Made by a program: the position numbers and the translations under genes
The notes under the pieces: model-generated
The model's input: only the letters and a program-made list of their open reading frames with translations
What the model was told of the DNA's origin: nothing
Database searches by the model: none
In this document: in pieces, positions 1 to 7,514 of the stretch
Layout: each line of letters begins with the position of its first letter
How positions within the stretch are numbered: the stretch's first letter is position 1
NCBI GenBank assembly: GCA_002323995.1
Contig: DCQY01000030.1
Coordinates: 1 to 32,577, forward strand
Length of the DNA stretch: 32,577 nt
Direction of reading: 5' to 3'
Source of the DNA: Akkermansiaceae bacterium UBA1506
GTDB lineage: Bacteria > Verrucomicrobiota > Verrucomicrobiia > Verrucomicrobiales > DEV007

Positions 1-180
1 GCCAAGAAAAAGGCTCCCGCTAAGAAGGTCGCCAAGAAAAAGGCCCCTGCCAAGAAAGTGGCTAAGAAAAAGGCTCCCGCTAAGAGGGTCGCCAAGAAAA
101 AGGCCCCTGCCAAGAAGGTGGCCAAGAAAAAGGCTACCGCTAAGAAGGTCGCCAAGAAAAAGGCCCCTGCTAAGAAGGTG
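1..180 (+). repeat. 30-bp tandem coding repeat (six copies, 60-bp higher-order period)
   Basis: Six consecutive 30-base units, each encoding AKKKAPAKKV or a one-residue variant. Odd copies use gctcccgct (once gctaccgct) and even copies use gcccctgcc or gcccctgct in the centre, so the DNA repeats best with a 60-base period. The array may continue upstream of the window. Confidence 0.9.
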
Positions 181-765
181 ATACCAAAAAAGGCCCCCGT
201 AAAAAAGCGTGTCGCCGTTAAGAAACGCCCCGTAATTCCTACACTTGCTCAACGCCTAGCACCTCCGACCCCTGCTCCCGCCGCCAAGAAAAAAGGCGCC
301 AAACCAGCGAAACTTTCCGCCGCTTTCCTTAGGAAGCAGAAACAGAAACTCCTAGACCTCCGCGACACCCTCGTAGACCAAATGAATGGTGTGGCCCGCG
401 ATTCCCTCGGGCGCGGAGACGAAAACAACGAAGCCTCCGCGTTCGGTATGCATCAGGCCGATGCCGGCAGCGACGCTTACGATCGCGATTTCGCTCTGAA
501 CATTCTCTCCCAAGAACAGGATGCTCTTCACGAAATTGAAGAAGCCCTTATCCGCATCGATTCCGGCGAATATGGCGTCTGCCAAGGTTCTGGAGAATCG
601 ATTCCTCAGGCTCGACTAGAGGCGATGCCCTTTGCCCGGTGCACCGTAGATTACCAAGAGAAACTCGACAGCGAAAGCGCCTCCGGGATGTATCGCTCCC
701 CTGTCACCTCCCTCTTCGGTCTCGATGACAAGGATGTCGCTAAAGCCACCGCCGAAGACGAATAA
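1..765 (+). CDS. Lysine-rich histone H1-like tail fused to DksA/TraR-family protein (5' partial)
   Basis: The frame is open to the first base of the window, so the true start lies upstream; the GTG at 58 is only an internal codon. Residues 1-60 are repeats of the decapeptide AKKKAPAKKV, followed by more Lys/Ala/Pro-rich sequence to about residue 110, as in bacterial histone H1-like DNA-binding tails. The rest is a DksA/TraR domain: a coiled-coil region and a C-terminal zinc-finger-like segment (YGVCQGSGESIPQARLEAMP, then FARCTVDY). Canonical DksA has CxxC...CxxC; here the second and fourth cysteines are Ser and Tyr, so a full four-Cys zinc site is absent. Known DksA proteins bind the RNA polymerase secondary channel; a chromatin-type role for the tail is inferred. 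Followed by a promoter and rpmG. Confidence 0.85.
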   Translation, partial: AKKKAPAKKVAKKKAPAKKVAKKKAPAKRVAKKKAPAKKVAKKKATAKKVAKKKAPAKKVIPKKAPVKKRVAVKKRPVIPTLAQRLAPPTPAPAAKKKGAKPAKLSAAFLRKQKQKLLDLRDTLVDQMNGVARDSLGRGDENNEASAFGMHQADAGSDAYDRDFALNILSQEQDALHEIEEALIRIDSGEYGVCQGSGESIPQARLEAMPFARCTVDYQEKLDSESASGMYRSPVTSLFGLDDKDVAKATAEDE

Positions 766-775
766 AATTTATCGG

Positions 776-803
776 TTGAGAAGTCTGAGTGGTGAGCTAG
801 AAT
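776..803 (+). promoter_or_regulatory. Putative sigma-70-type promoter for rpmG
   Basis: TTGAGA (776-781) and TAGAAT (798-803) are separated by 16 bases; each box matches five of six consensus positions. A start site near 810 would give a leader of about 27 bases before the rpmG ATG at 837. It sits just after the DksA-like stop codon, so ribosomal genes could be transcribed independently of it. Confidence 0.5.
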
Positions 804-836
804 ACCCGCCCTCGCGAAATACTGAAACTCAGAACC

Positions 837-1010
837 ATGCCCAGAGAAGTCATTATCCTTGAATGCACCGAGGCCAAAGAAGAAGGCGCTCGGCCTTCTA
901 TCTACGTGTCGACACGTAACAAAAAGAGCCTCCGTACTCCTGGACGTCTGGAGAAGGTTAAGTTCAATCCCTTCCTCAAACGCCGGACTCTGCACCGCGA
1001 GAAAAGATAA
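837..1010 (+). CDS. rpmG: 50S ribosomal protein L33
   Basis: A 57-residue basic protein beginning MPREVIILECTEAKEEG and ending FLKRRTLHREKR, the typical L33 pattern of an N-terminal strand, a TRNKK segment and a C-terminal NPFLKRRTLHRE block. L33 is a small component of the 50S subunit near the E site. Of the four cysteines in zinc-binding L33 forms only one Cys (residue 10) is present, so this is the cysteine-poor, zinc-independent type. The ATG follows a good promoter-like sequence but has no clear Shine-Dalgarno motif. It lies 35 bases before rpsR, so the two are probably cotranscribed up to the terminator after rpsR. Confidence 0.93.
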   Translation: MPREVIILECTEAKEEGARPSIYVSTRNKKSLRTPGRLEKVKFNPFLKRRTLHREKR

Positions 1011-1045
1011 TTTCTATCAGCTAAATACTAGACATCTTTAGATCC

Positions 1046-1282
1046 ATGGGACCGAAAACCGAAGAAAGAGCAATGAACTTCCGCCGCGCGAATCGCAAGA
1101 TGCCGCGCCGTCGCCACGACATCGCAGTCGAAAAGCTCAATTATCTTAATCCAGATTACCTCAAAAAGTTCACGACTGATTCCGGTAAAATCTACCCTCG
1201 ACGCACGACTGGCGTCTCCGCCAAGACCCACCGTAAAATCACTCGTGAGATTAAGCGCGCCCGTGCTCTAAATCTGATGTAA
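1046..1282 (+). CDS. rpsR: 30S ribosomal protein S18
   Basis: A 78-residue basic protein with the S18 core: an IAVEKLNYLNPDYLKKF segment, then TDSGKIYPRRTTGVSAKTHR and the C-terminal helix REIKRARALNLM. S18 binds 16S rRNA in the 30S platform with S6. Two ATG starts are in frame: 1046 (78 aa) and 1073 (69 aa, starting MNFRRANRK). The second is preceded by the purine-rich GAAGAAAGAG and could be the real start; the length of known S18 proteins does not decide between them. It follows rpmG and ends before a strong intrinsic terminator. Confidence 0.93.
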   Translation: MGPKTEERAMNFRRANRKMPRRRHDIAVEKLNYLNPDYLKKFTTDSGKIYPRRTTGVSAKTHRKITREIKRARALNLM

Positions 1283-1316
1283 TTCGGGCCACGAACCGAC
1301 AGAGAAACTTTTCGAC

Positions 1317-1350
1317 AGGGTTAGGTTCACCACCTAACCCTATTTTTTGT
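1317..1350 (+). terminator. Rho-independent terminator after rpmG-rpsR
   Basis: A perfect 10-bp stem (1317-1326 AGGGTTAGGT with 1332-1341 ACCTAACCCT), a five-base loop TCACC, and a T-rich tail TATTTTTTGT. It lies 34 bases after the rpsR stop. Confidence 0.9.
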
Positions 1351-1374
1351 ACACGAAGCCGGGTAGGCTATATT
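1347..1374 (+). promoter_or_regulatory. Putative promoter of the SRAP gene, overlapping the terminator tail
   Basis: TTGTAC (1347-1352) and TATATT (1369-1374) are spaced by 16 bases. The -35-like box lies within the T-tract of the preceding terminator. Expected transcription start near 1381, about 29 bases before the ATG at 1410. Confidence 0.4.
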
Positions 1375-1409
1375 CATTTCCGAAGAGTCACTGATCGACC
1401 GCTTGGGCC

Positions 1410-2051
1410 ATGTGCAATCTCTACGACATCGGCAGCAGATCTCATCGCAATAATGGGCAATGGGAGGCTCCTGTATCGATAGCTATCGGTAAAATCGCAA
1501 AAGCTCATGGCATTCGCAAAACGGATCCCGGCCTCGTCCTCACCCTCAACGGAGAAGTTCCTCAAGCGCGGATCATGCGATGGGGCTTTAAGCGCTCATT
1601 TAATCAGGCGGTCAATAATGCTCGCTCGGACAAGTTAGATGGAATGTGGTCGGAGTCATGGCAGCAACGCCGGCGCTGTCTCATACCGATCCAAACCTTC
1701 TACGAATGGACCGGAACTGTCGGGAATAAGCAGGCTTTTGCCTTTAAAGCCGCTGACTCAGACTCGCGCCTCTGGGCTGCCGGAATCTGGGAACCCGGTG
1801 ACGAACAACCCGCCTACTCGATGCTGACAACCTCTGCCTCGGAGACCGTCTCCACAATCCATGATCGGATGCCTGCCCTCCTCCAACCGGAAGACTTCGA
1901 AACCTTCCTTACCGCGGAGAACCCGCGATACCTGCTTAATCCAGTGAACGATGGTCTTGAGATCTATCGCTGCAGAAATCCGCTCTCTGAGACGGGGATT
2001 CAGAATAATCCACAACGCGAAGATCAACTCCCAGGTTTTGAAGATATCTGA
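1410..2051 (+). CDS. SOS response-associated peptidase (SRAP/HMCES/YedK family)
   Basis: A 213-residue protein with all SRAP hallmarks. Cys2 directly follows the initiator Met, which fixes the start at 1410 because this cysteine must become the N-terminus. Asn70 and Arg72 lie in VNNARSD, Glu99 in FYEW and His151 in TIHDRMP. Family members recognise abasic sites in single-stranded DNA and form a thiazolidine crosslink through Cys2, shielding the lesion; the autoproteolytic activity removes Met1. Length agrees with the roughly 220-residue bacterial family. It meets the response-regulator stop codon tail to tail with no intervening base. No SOS operator was recognised. Confidence 0.93.
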   Translation: MCNLYDIGSRSHRNNGQWEAPVSIAIGKIAKAHGIRKTDPGLVLTLNGEVPQARIMRWGFKRSFNQAVNNARSDKLDGMWSESWQQRRRCLIPIQTFYEWTGTVGNKQAFAFKAADSDSRLWAAGIWEPGDEQPAYSMLTTSASETVSTIHDRMPALLQPEDFETFLTAENPRYLLNPVNDGLEIYRCRNPLSETGIQNNPQREDQLPGFEDI

Positions 2052-2768
2052 TTAAACAAGTTTGTATCCAACCCCGTGAACTGTAAGGAGAAACTCGGAC
2101 GTCCGCCCGTGGTCTCCAATCTTTTTCCGGATCTGGGCCACGCACTGATCCAAGGTTCTCGTCGTTCCGAAATACTTCACACCCCACACCTTTTCTAATA
2201 TTTCATCCCGACTCAAGACCACTCCACGATGCTCAACTAAAAAACGAATTAGTTCGAGCTCTTTTGGAGTAAGTGATGTGACTTCTTTGCCGACTCTGAT
2301 CTCGTAATTTCGCAAATCCACACAAGCGTTGCCGATTTCGAGTTCAACGGGCGAATCCGCCGAGGGTTGCCCATTGGTTTCATCAGCCCAATCGAAAGTC
2401 CGGCGGAGTAGCGCCCGAATTCGTGCCAACAGCTCATTCACCGCAAATGGCTTTGTCACATAATCATCAGCTCCGGCGTTGAGCCCCACAATTTTATCCA
2501 TTTCTTCCCCCTTGGCAGTGAGCATCAGAATAGGAACTCGGCAACCACCTTTGCGCAGTTCGGCCGCGACTTCATAGCCACTGCGATTTGGCAGCATAAC
2601 ATCGAGGACAACGAGATCAGGCAATGCTTCGCCGATGCCTTGAATGGCCTTGCCGCCGTCGTCGCAGGAACTAACTTGAAATCCTTCGCTACGGAGAACT
2701 TCCTCAAGACCGAAACGAATACTGGCATCGTCCTCGACAACAAAAATGCTAACTTCACTGCTATTCAT
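2052..2768 (-). CDS. OmpR/PhoB-type response regulator
   Basis: A 238-residue protein. The N-terminal receiver domain (about 6-120) has the acidic pair in VVEDD, phosphoacceptor Asp56 in VVLDVMLP, Thr84 and Lys106 in DYVTKPF. The C-terminal winged helix (about 140-238) has the PKELELIRFL segment and the recognition region TRTLDQCVAQIRKKI typical of the PhoB subclass. It is the output of the kinase encoded immediately upstream; the kinase stop TAA and this ATG overlap by one base (TAATG), implying translational coupling. PhoB-class regulators bind tandem direct repeats of 11-base period, and such an array precedes this operon at 6348-6387. Target genes are unknown. Confidence 0.93.
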   Translation of the reverse strand: MNSSEVSIFVVEDDASIRFGLEEVLRSEGFQVSSCDDGGKAIQGIGEALPDLVVLDVMLPNRSGYEVAAELRKGGCRVPILMLTAKGEEMDKIVGLNAGADDYVTKPFAVNELLARIRALLRRTFDWADETNGQPSADSPVELEIGNACVDLRNYEIRVGKEVTSLTPKELELIRFLVEHRGVVLSRDEILEKVWGVKYFGTTRTLDQCVAQIRKKIGDHGRTSEFLLTVHGVGYKLV

Positions 2769-4921
2769 TAGTCTTCAGAAATGGGTAGTTCGATCGCAAA
2801 GCAACTACCGCCACCTTCGCGACGGGCATACCAAATCTGGCCTTCGTGCTTTTCGATAATTTGTTTAGAAAGTGCCAGTCCAATACCGGATCCTTCAATT
2901 CCCGAAGAAATCGACTCGTCAGCACGGTAAAATTTTTCGAAGATGCGGCGCTGGTGGAGCTTGGAAATCCCTGGACCTCTATCCTGCACCCGAAGGATTA
3001 CCTTCCCATCATCCGGGGCTTCCAGTCGAACATTCACCACGCCTCCACAGGATGCGTATTTTTCGGCATTCGTGAGCAAATTAAGCAATACCTGAGAGAG
3101 AGCATCGCGATCTCCAGAAACGTTCACAAGTGCTTCCGGTTGGATCTCCACCTCGACCGTCAGACCCTCAGACTCAATCTGGTGCCGATAGTCATCCACC
3201 GTTTCTGTGACAAGCTTACCTAAATCAACACTCTCAAACAATAACCTCATTTCACCCCGATCGAGGCGTGAAAAATCCAGAAGGCGATTGATCAGTCTCG
3301 ACAAACGCGCGGACTCTTTGCTGATCACGCTGGAATATTTACGAGTTACTTCCGCATCGTGATTTTCACTGTTCTCAAGAAGCTCAGAGAACATGCGAAT
3401 CGAGGTTAGTGGTGTCTTCAGCTCATGGCTGACATTGCTGACAAAATCCGTTTTCCGTGACGCGATTTGAATTTCATAATTTACTGATCGCATGATTAAG
3501 AAACTACCAACTCCCACGGCAGCAACGAGAATTACAATAATAAGAGACAGCGTCGCCAAGACCGTCCTCGCCGCCGCGTTGAGCGCCTCCGGATCAAGAA
3601 TATAGGCAGCGACCTCCCATCGCGGGAGGATTTGCCCCACTTCCGCTGCCACGAAAGGCGTTGTCCAGTCTGTTTCGAAACCGGGAACTGTCTGCGTAAC
3701 CGGCTCGCCGTTAGAATCCAGTAAGGCGAAGGAAATTTCGGGATTTATCTCTTTCTCGGAGAAGACACGAAATAAACCGGATAACTCCGCTTTGATTTCA
3801 TCTAGATTCAACTCCACCCAGAATGTATATCCGGGTAGTGACGGATGCCGCTTCCAGAGGAGAGTGTGGAGCCTCCCGTCAATAATCCGGCTGACTGCTC
3901 CTTCGTCCCCGCCTTCCGTGAGGTCATTCTGAGTAACGGAAACTCGGTTTAGCTGTGAGTAATTATTCCCTCCGTCATAAGCCATCGGCATCGGAGGTTG
4001 GGTCGCGTCGCCCTCTGCGTCTTGGGATAATCGCTGGGCCGGATCAACGTTTCGTAGCTGCTGTTTGGTTGATTTGATGAGCCCGGCCGAGAGGTCTTCG
4101 GCCGGGATAAAAACATCATTCACTTGCGAGGAGTCAAATCGAGAAGCATTGAGTTTGGAGTTTGAAGCCGCCACCTTTTTCCGAGTCGCTATTTCCTTGC
4201 TATCTATTGCCGCACCCCGGGTGGCTGTAGACGCCTCGGCATGCGCGCCGCGGGCAAATTCGTCCATCTTGGGAGCCGACGCCGCTGCGGGCCTTGTTTT
4301 TTGCAGTCTTTCCAAACCGGTCTGTGTTGGGGTCTTCTCCGGCTTTTCTCCCGCGGGAGTCTGAGACCGCTTCCTCAACGATCCCCAGATGCTGGTCTTT
4401 TCGCGGACGACCGGCTCTTCCTTAACCTCGACCTGATCAGCCAATAATCGCGGTGCTTCGTAAACCTCCACGACTCTGCGATTCGAGAGAAAATCAGCAT
4501 GATTCCGAAGAAAAAGTTTAGCCTGAAGATTGTCGGAAAGTGTCACGGGACTAATGATCAGCCCGGCTTCACTAACCACTGATCCCACAGAAACTTGTGA
4601 CCATTGATTAGTAATCTGTTCGTCGAAGGTATCAATCAGATCCGCCCCCTCCCTCTCAACCAATCGGTCTACCTCCTGACTGAAGAAGATCCTGACATCA
4701 TCCATAAAAAGGCTGATATTCGTGATCATCCCGTCACAGGTCGACTGATGCAGAGCGACTCTTTGACTACTCGCCACTATTTCTTGAACCCGAAGCGTAC
4801 GAACCGCCAGAACCGCCAAGAGAATTGACGGCAGCATGATGGCAATAATAAAAACCAGTGCGATGCGCTTCATTTTGGGGGTCTGCGGAGTATCGCCCGA
4901 CATCGGGAGTGTCGCAGCCAA
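2768..4921 (-). CDS. Membrane-bound sensor histidine kinase
   Basis: Up to 717 residues. TM1 (about 19-41) and TM2 (about 453-477) flank an extracytoplasmic region of about 410 residues, far larger than common sensor domains. Residues about 160-345 are low-complexity (Lys, Glu, Thr, Ala, Gln, Pro). No clear HAMP domain follows TM2. HisKA has His499 in FVSNVSHELKTPLTS; the ATPase domain has an N box near 614-621, G1 DRGPG at 647-651 and G2 GSGIGL at 677-682, so kinase residues are intact. The longest frame starts at a TTG; ATGs at 4903 (residue 7) and 4873 (residue 17, MKRIALVFII) are equally or more likely. It lies between a secreted vWA gene and the response regulator. The ligand is unknown. 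Confidence 0.92.
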   Translation of the reverse strand: MAATLPMSGDTPQTPKMKRIALVFIIAIMLPSILLAVLAVRTLRVQEIVASSQRVALHQSTCDGMITNISLFMDDVRIFFSQEVDRLVEREGADLIDTFDEQITNQWSQVSVGSVVSEAGLIISPVTLSDNLQAKLFLRNHADFLSNRRVVEVYEAPRLLADQVEVKEEPVVREKTSIWGSLRKRSQTPAGEKPEKTPTQTGLERLQKTRPAAASAPKMDEFARGAHAEASTATRGAAIDSKEIATRKKVAASNSKLNASRFDSSQVNDVFIPAEDLSAGLIKSTKQQLRNVDPAQRLSQDAEGDATQPPMPMAYDGGNNYSQLNRVSVTQNDLTEGGDEGAVSRIIDGRLHTLLWKRHPSLPGYTFWVELNLDEIKAELSGLFRVFSEKEINPEISFALLDSNGEPVTQTVPGFETDWTTPFVAAEVGQILPRWEVAAYILDPEALNAAARTVLATLSLIIVILVAAVGVGSFLIMRSVNYEIQIASRKTDFVSNVSHELKTPLTSIRMFSELLENSENHDAEVTRKYSSVISKESARLSRLINRLLDFSRLDRGEMRLLFESVDLGKLVTETVDDYRHQIESEGLTVEVEIQPEALVNVSGDRDALSQVLLNLLTNAEKYASCGGVVNVRLEAPDDGKVILRVQDRGPGISKLHQRRIFEKFYRADESISSGIEGSGIGLALSKQIIEKHEGQIWYARREGGGSCFAIELPISED

Positions 4922-4962
4922 AAAGACGTTAGCCTATCAACTTAATTCACTTAAAAAGAGGA

Positions 4963-6324
4963 TCAACGTTTTGAGTTTCTCGTCATCCAGGATCCCACGG
5001 AAAGTTTCTTACGCTGAACCTTCGAAAGGGCATCGTTTTCAAGATCCCGCTGCGCTTCTTCCACCGCAGCAATCTCGGCCTTCAACATCTCTTTTTGTTT
5101 TGCTGGCGCAAAAGCGAATGCATCAATGAGCATCAGTTTCTGAGATTCGAGGTTGGCACGGCAAGCCTCAATATTTCCACTATCGGCGTAAGAGATCGAT
5201 TTCTCGGTTTCCTCAGCATTGAGGTAGATCGCCGCCTCAGCAGCGACGGCTAGATTTTTGGAAGCTTCGGCCAACTCGGCATCGTCGGTATAGCTAACCA
5301 CAACCGAAGTTTTTCCGGCGACAACTTCCCCATTTTTGGCAGGATCCAAGTAACGAATCTCCACATCCGCGATTGTATCCAGCGTACCGAGGACAGACTG
5401 CTCCAGTTCAACTTCCAGATAGAGGTCTCGCGACTGCTCGCTAGAGAGTGTGTTAAATGTGACTGACTCATGGCGCGATTTCAGCTCGCCGGGACGACCG
5501 AGGAAGCGCAACGGCCGGACGCCATTTGGACAACGAATTTCAATTACGACCTCGCGGGCCAACACGGTTTGCAGTTCGCCAAGTTCACTTTCAAAGACAC
5601 TAGGCAAGTCTTCAACATCGGCAACATAGTAGTAGTTCGCATCGCTGGCCTCAGCCAACGCAGTCATTAGGGTCTCGTTGTAGTTATCCCCAAGTCCAAT
5701 GGTGGTCACCGACACACCATTCTTGGCAAGACGTGATCCGAGGCCAGCAATCTCGCGGTTGGAAGAAGGGCCTACATTGGCAATACCGTCAGAAAGTAGT
5801 ATTACCCGACTGATTCGCTGCTGCGAGAGGAACTCATCCAACTGACGGCCACCTTTCTGAACTCCCCCATAAAGTGCAGTACTTCCCCCGGTCTCGATTT
5901 CCTGGATTATTCGCTTGATCTCCTTTTTCCGATCTCTGAGGGGACCAGCCGGCAATACCACCTCAACTTCAGTTTCGTAGACGATCAGCGAGAGCACATC
6001 TTTTTTATCGAGCTGATCAACTAGCATCATTGCCGCCTGCTTGGCCTGCTCCAACTTCTCACCACCCATAGAACCACTGCGATCAAGCACAATGGCGAGG
6101 TTCAACGGTATTCGGTTGGCTCGCAAAGATTTACCGCCTTCAACTTCAATCTTGACGATAACCTTTCGATCGCCTTTCCCCTTTAGCAAGGTCGGTTGAT
6201 CCAGCGCCGTCGTGAAATTGAGAGGCGCTCGGTTGTTTACACTGGTGTGTGCAGAATCTGCACCGTTTAGAATCATGGCTCCAAGAGCCATTGAGATTAT
6301 AGTTTGTTTTAAGTCCATGAACAA
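4963..6324 (-). CDS. Secreted von Willebrand factor type A domain protein
   Basis: Up to 453 residues from a TTG; the ATG at 6318 (MDLKQTIIS) is an alternative start two codons downstream. An N-terminal hydrophobic stretch ending ADSA (about residue 25) looks like a signal peptide. The vWA domain (about 76-255) has a complete metal-ion-dependent adhesion site: D81-x-S83-x-S85 (LDRSGSMGGEK), Thr149 in GGSTALYGG and Asp179 in LLSDG. A beta-rich part follows, then a charged helical tail (about 370-453). The domain order resembles YfbK-type vWA proteins of the envelope. It is the first gene of the operon with the kinase (41-59 bases apart, depending on the kinase start) and response regulator, which suggests a ligand-binding or stress-sensing partner for the kinase; that link is inferred. 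Confidence 0.88.
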   Translation of the reverse strand: MFMDLKQTIISMALGAMILNGADSAHTSVNNRAPLNFTTALDQPTLLKGKGDRKVIVKIEVEGGKSLRANRIPLNLAIVLDRSGSMGGEKLEQAKQAAMMLVDQLDKKDVLSLIVYETEVEVVLPAGPLRDRKKEIKRIIQEIETGGSTALYGGVQKGGRQLDEFLSQQRISRVILLSDGIANVGPSSNREIAGLGSRLAKNGVSVTTIGLGDNYNETLMTALAEASDANYYYVADVEDLPSVFESELGELQTVLAREVVIEIRCPNGVRPLRFLGRPGELKSRHESVTFNTLSSEQSRDLYLEVELEQSVLGTLDTIADVEIRYLDPAKNGEVVAGKTSVVVSYTDDAELAEASKNLAVAAEAAIYLNAEETEKSISYADSGNIEACRANLESQKLMLIDAFAFAPAKQKEMLKAEIAAVEEAQRDLENDALSKVQRKKLSVGSWMTRNSKR

Positions 6325-6347
6325 ACTTCGCCTACTTCAAGGAGAGA

Positions 6348-6387
6348 TTGTCATGGGACTGTAAAATGACTGTCAGGAAAATGTAAA
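6348..6387 (-). promoter_or_regulatory. PHO-box-like array of four heptamers at 11-base spacing
   Basis: Read on the plus strand: TTGTCAT (6348), CTGTAAA (6359), CTGTCAG (6370) and ATGTAAA (6381), each exactly 11 bases from the next. The PhoB half-site consensus is CTGTCAT with the same period. The array lies 24-63 bases upstream of the vWA start and would suit binding by the PhoB-class regulator of the same operon. Heptamers read in the opposite direction to the operon. Confidence 0.5.
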
Positions 6388-6411
6388 AAGGCGCCCCGCT
6401 CCCGGGGCGCC
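6384..6411 (-). terminator. Rho-independent terminator of the 6452-7501 gene
   Basis: A perfect 9-bp GC-rich stem (GGCGCCCCG at 6390-6398 with CGGGGCGCC at 6403-6411), a four-base loop, and five Ts on the minus strand directly after it. It follows the 6452 stop codon and separates that gene from the vWA operon. Its T-tract overlaps the last heptamer of the upstream array of that operon. Confidence 0.88.
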
Positions 6412-6451
6412 CTCACAGATTCTCTTTTACCAAGGAGGGAATCCTAAAAAA

Positions 6452-7501
6452 TTAGGCCACGTATTCCTGCGTCACCGCCGTGGTAGCTCTGCGATCCAAC
6501 TCGTCGAACTCATCAGAAGTCACCGCCCGCTCCTCAAGAAGACAGCGGGAGATCCAGTTTTCGAGTCGAGCAAAATCGGGATTCTCAGTGGCGGATACCG
6601 TAACATGCTGCCAGTCGTACGACTGGCCAGTCGCAGGCGTCGCGTAGCGACGAATATGGAGCAGCCCGCGGATCGAATCGAACTCTCGGAGGGAAAGATT
6701 CTCGATTGCAGCCGGCTCCGGCATATCATCGAGCACATCAGCATCAAGACCAAAGCTGATCACACCAATACCATAGCGAGCAGCGAAGCGACGAACCTCT
6801 TCCACCAGTTGTGGATCTCCGATTGGGGCTGCTACAAGCAGCTCTCCCGCATTCGACCATTCAGAAGTAGCGAGGCACTGGAAGAGATCCTCGAAAAGGT
6901 TTCCATGATTAATTTCAAGGCGAAGCTTAACCGCGGAAATTTTGAGTGGGGACTCACCAAGACGACGGGTAACTTCCAACTTCTCTTTGTCGAGGATTAC
7001 TTCATCTTCCACCTCTTTGCCAACAAGCCAGTCAACAACTGCAAGATCCGGCACCCGCCAACGGTTACCCTCAGCATCAATCGTGAAGGATTGCTCAAAA
7101 GAAAACGGAAATTGCTGCACCGACTCCAAATAACGCTTCACTACGGACCGAAACTTGGCAGCGCGGGAAATCGCGACATCGACATCTCCAGCGGCCATAG
7201 TGGAGCCCTCACCTTCTCGCTGATGGAAAAGGTTACGGGCACTGTTTACGGTGTGAATGGTAGAAGTCCTCAGGTAGTAACCCTGTCCTTGCTCGACCTT
7301 CGCAATCGGCGAAGAAGGATCGCAAGACATGATGGAAAAGTGGTAGCGAAGCGTCGCGTCAGAATAGTCTTGTTTAAGGCGGTGCTTCACCATCTCAATA
7401 AGCTCGGTCCCCTTTATGGCCTGAGCCGGATTTCTGGGAAGTATGTCAGGGAGGATCTCTTTGAGCTGGTCGCGTAGGTTCATATAGATGGTTTGAGACA
7501 A
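6452..7501 (-). CDS. Unrecognised protein, N-terminal winged-helix-like and C-terminal nuclease-fold-like
   Basis: Up to 349 residues from a TTG; the ATG at 7483 (residue 7, MNLRDQLKEI) is an alternative. I do not recognise a named family. Residues about 8-80 read like a winged helix (helices around 10-20, 30-43 and 48-58, then a strand pair ending GQGYYLR). Residues about 115-255 have the order of strands and helices seen in PD-(D/E)XK nuclease-fold proteins: VPDLAVVDW (Pro151-Asp152), a charged stretch, AVKLRLEINHG, then LLVAAP and GIGVISFG strands. The expected catalytic Lys of an ExK motif is not present (Glu196-Ile-Asn), so catalysis is doubtful. It is a single-gene unit ending in a strong terminator, and its upstream region has a repeated 11-mer that could be a binding site. 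The function is not known. Confidence 0.7.
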   Translation of the reverse strand: MSQTIYMNLRDQLKEILPDILPRNPAQAIKGTELIEMVKHRLKQDYSDATLRYHFSIMSCDPSSPIAKVEQGQGYYLRTSTIHTVNSARNLFHQREGEGSTMAAGDVDVAISRAAKFRSVVKRYLESVQQFPFSFEQSFTIDAEGNRWRVPDLAVVDWLVGKEVEDEVILDKEKLEVTRRLGESPLKISAVKLRLEINHGNLFEDLFQCLATSEWSNAGELLVAAPIGDPQLVEEVRRFAARYGIGVISFGLDADVLDDMPEPAAIENLSLREFDSIRGLLHIRRYATPATGQSYDWQHVTVSATENPDFARLENWISRCLLEERAVTSDEFDELDRRATTAVTQEYVA

Positions 7502-7514
7502 AGTTGAGTAGTGG

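Noticed and set aside
58..765. GTG at 58 as the start of the DksA-like gene
   Set aside because: The same frame and the same repeat continue upstream to base 1, so the gene is cut by the window edge.
6605..7477. 290-codon plus-strand open frame
   Set aside because: It lies antisense to the 6452-7501 gene, which has a terminator and protein-like composition; the antisense translation has no recognisable motif.
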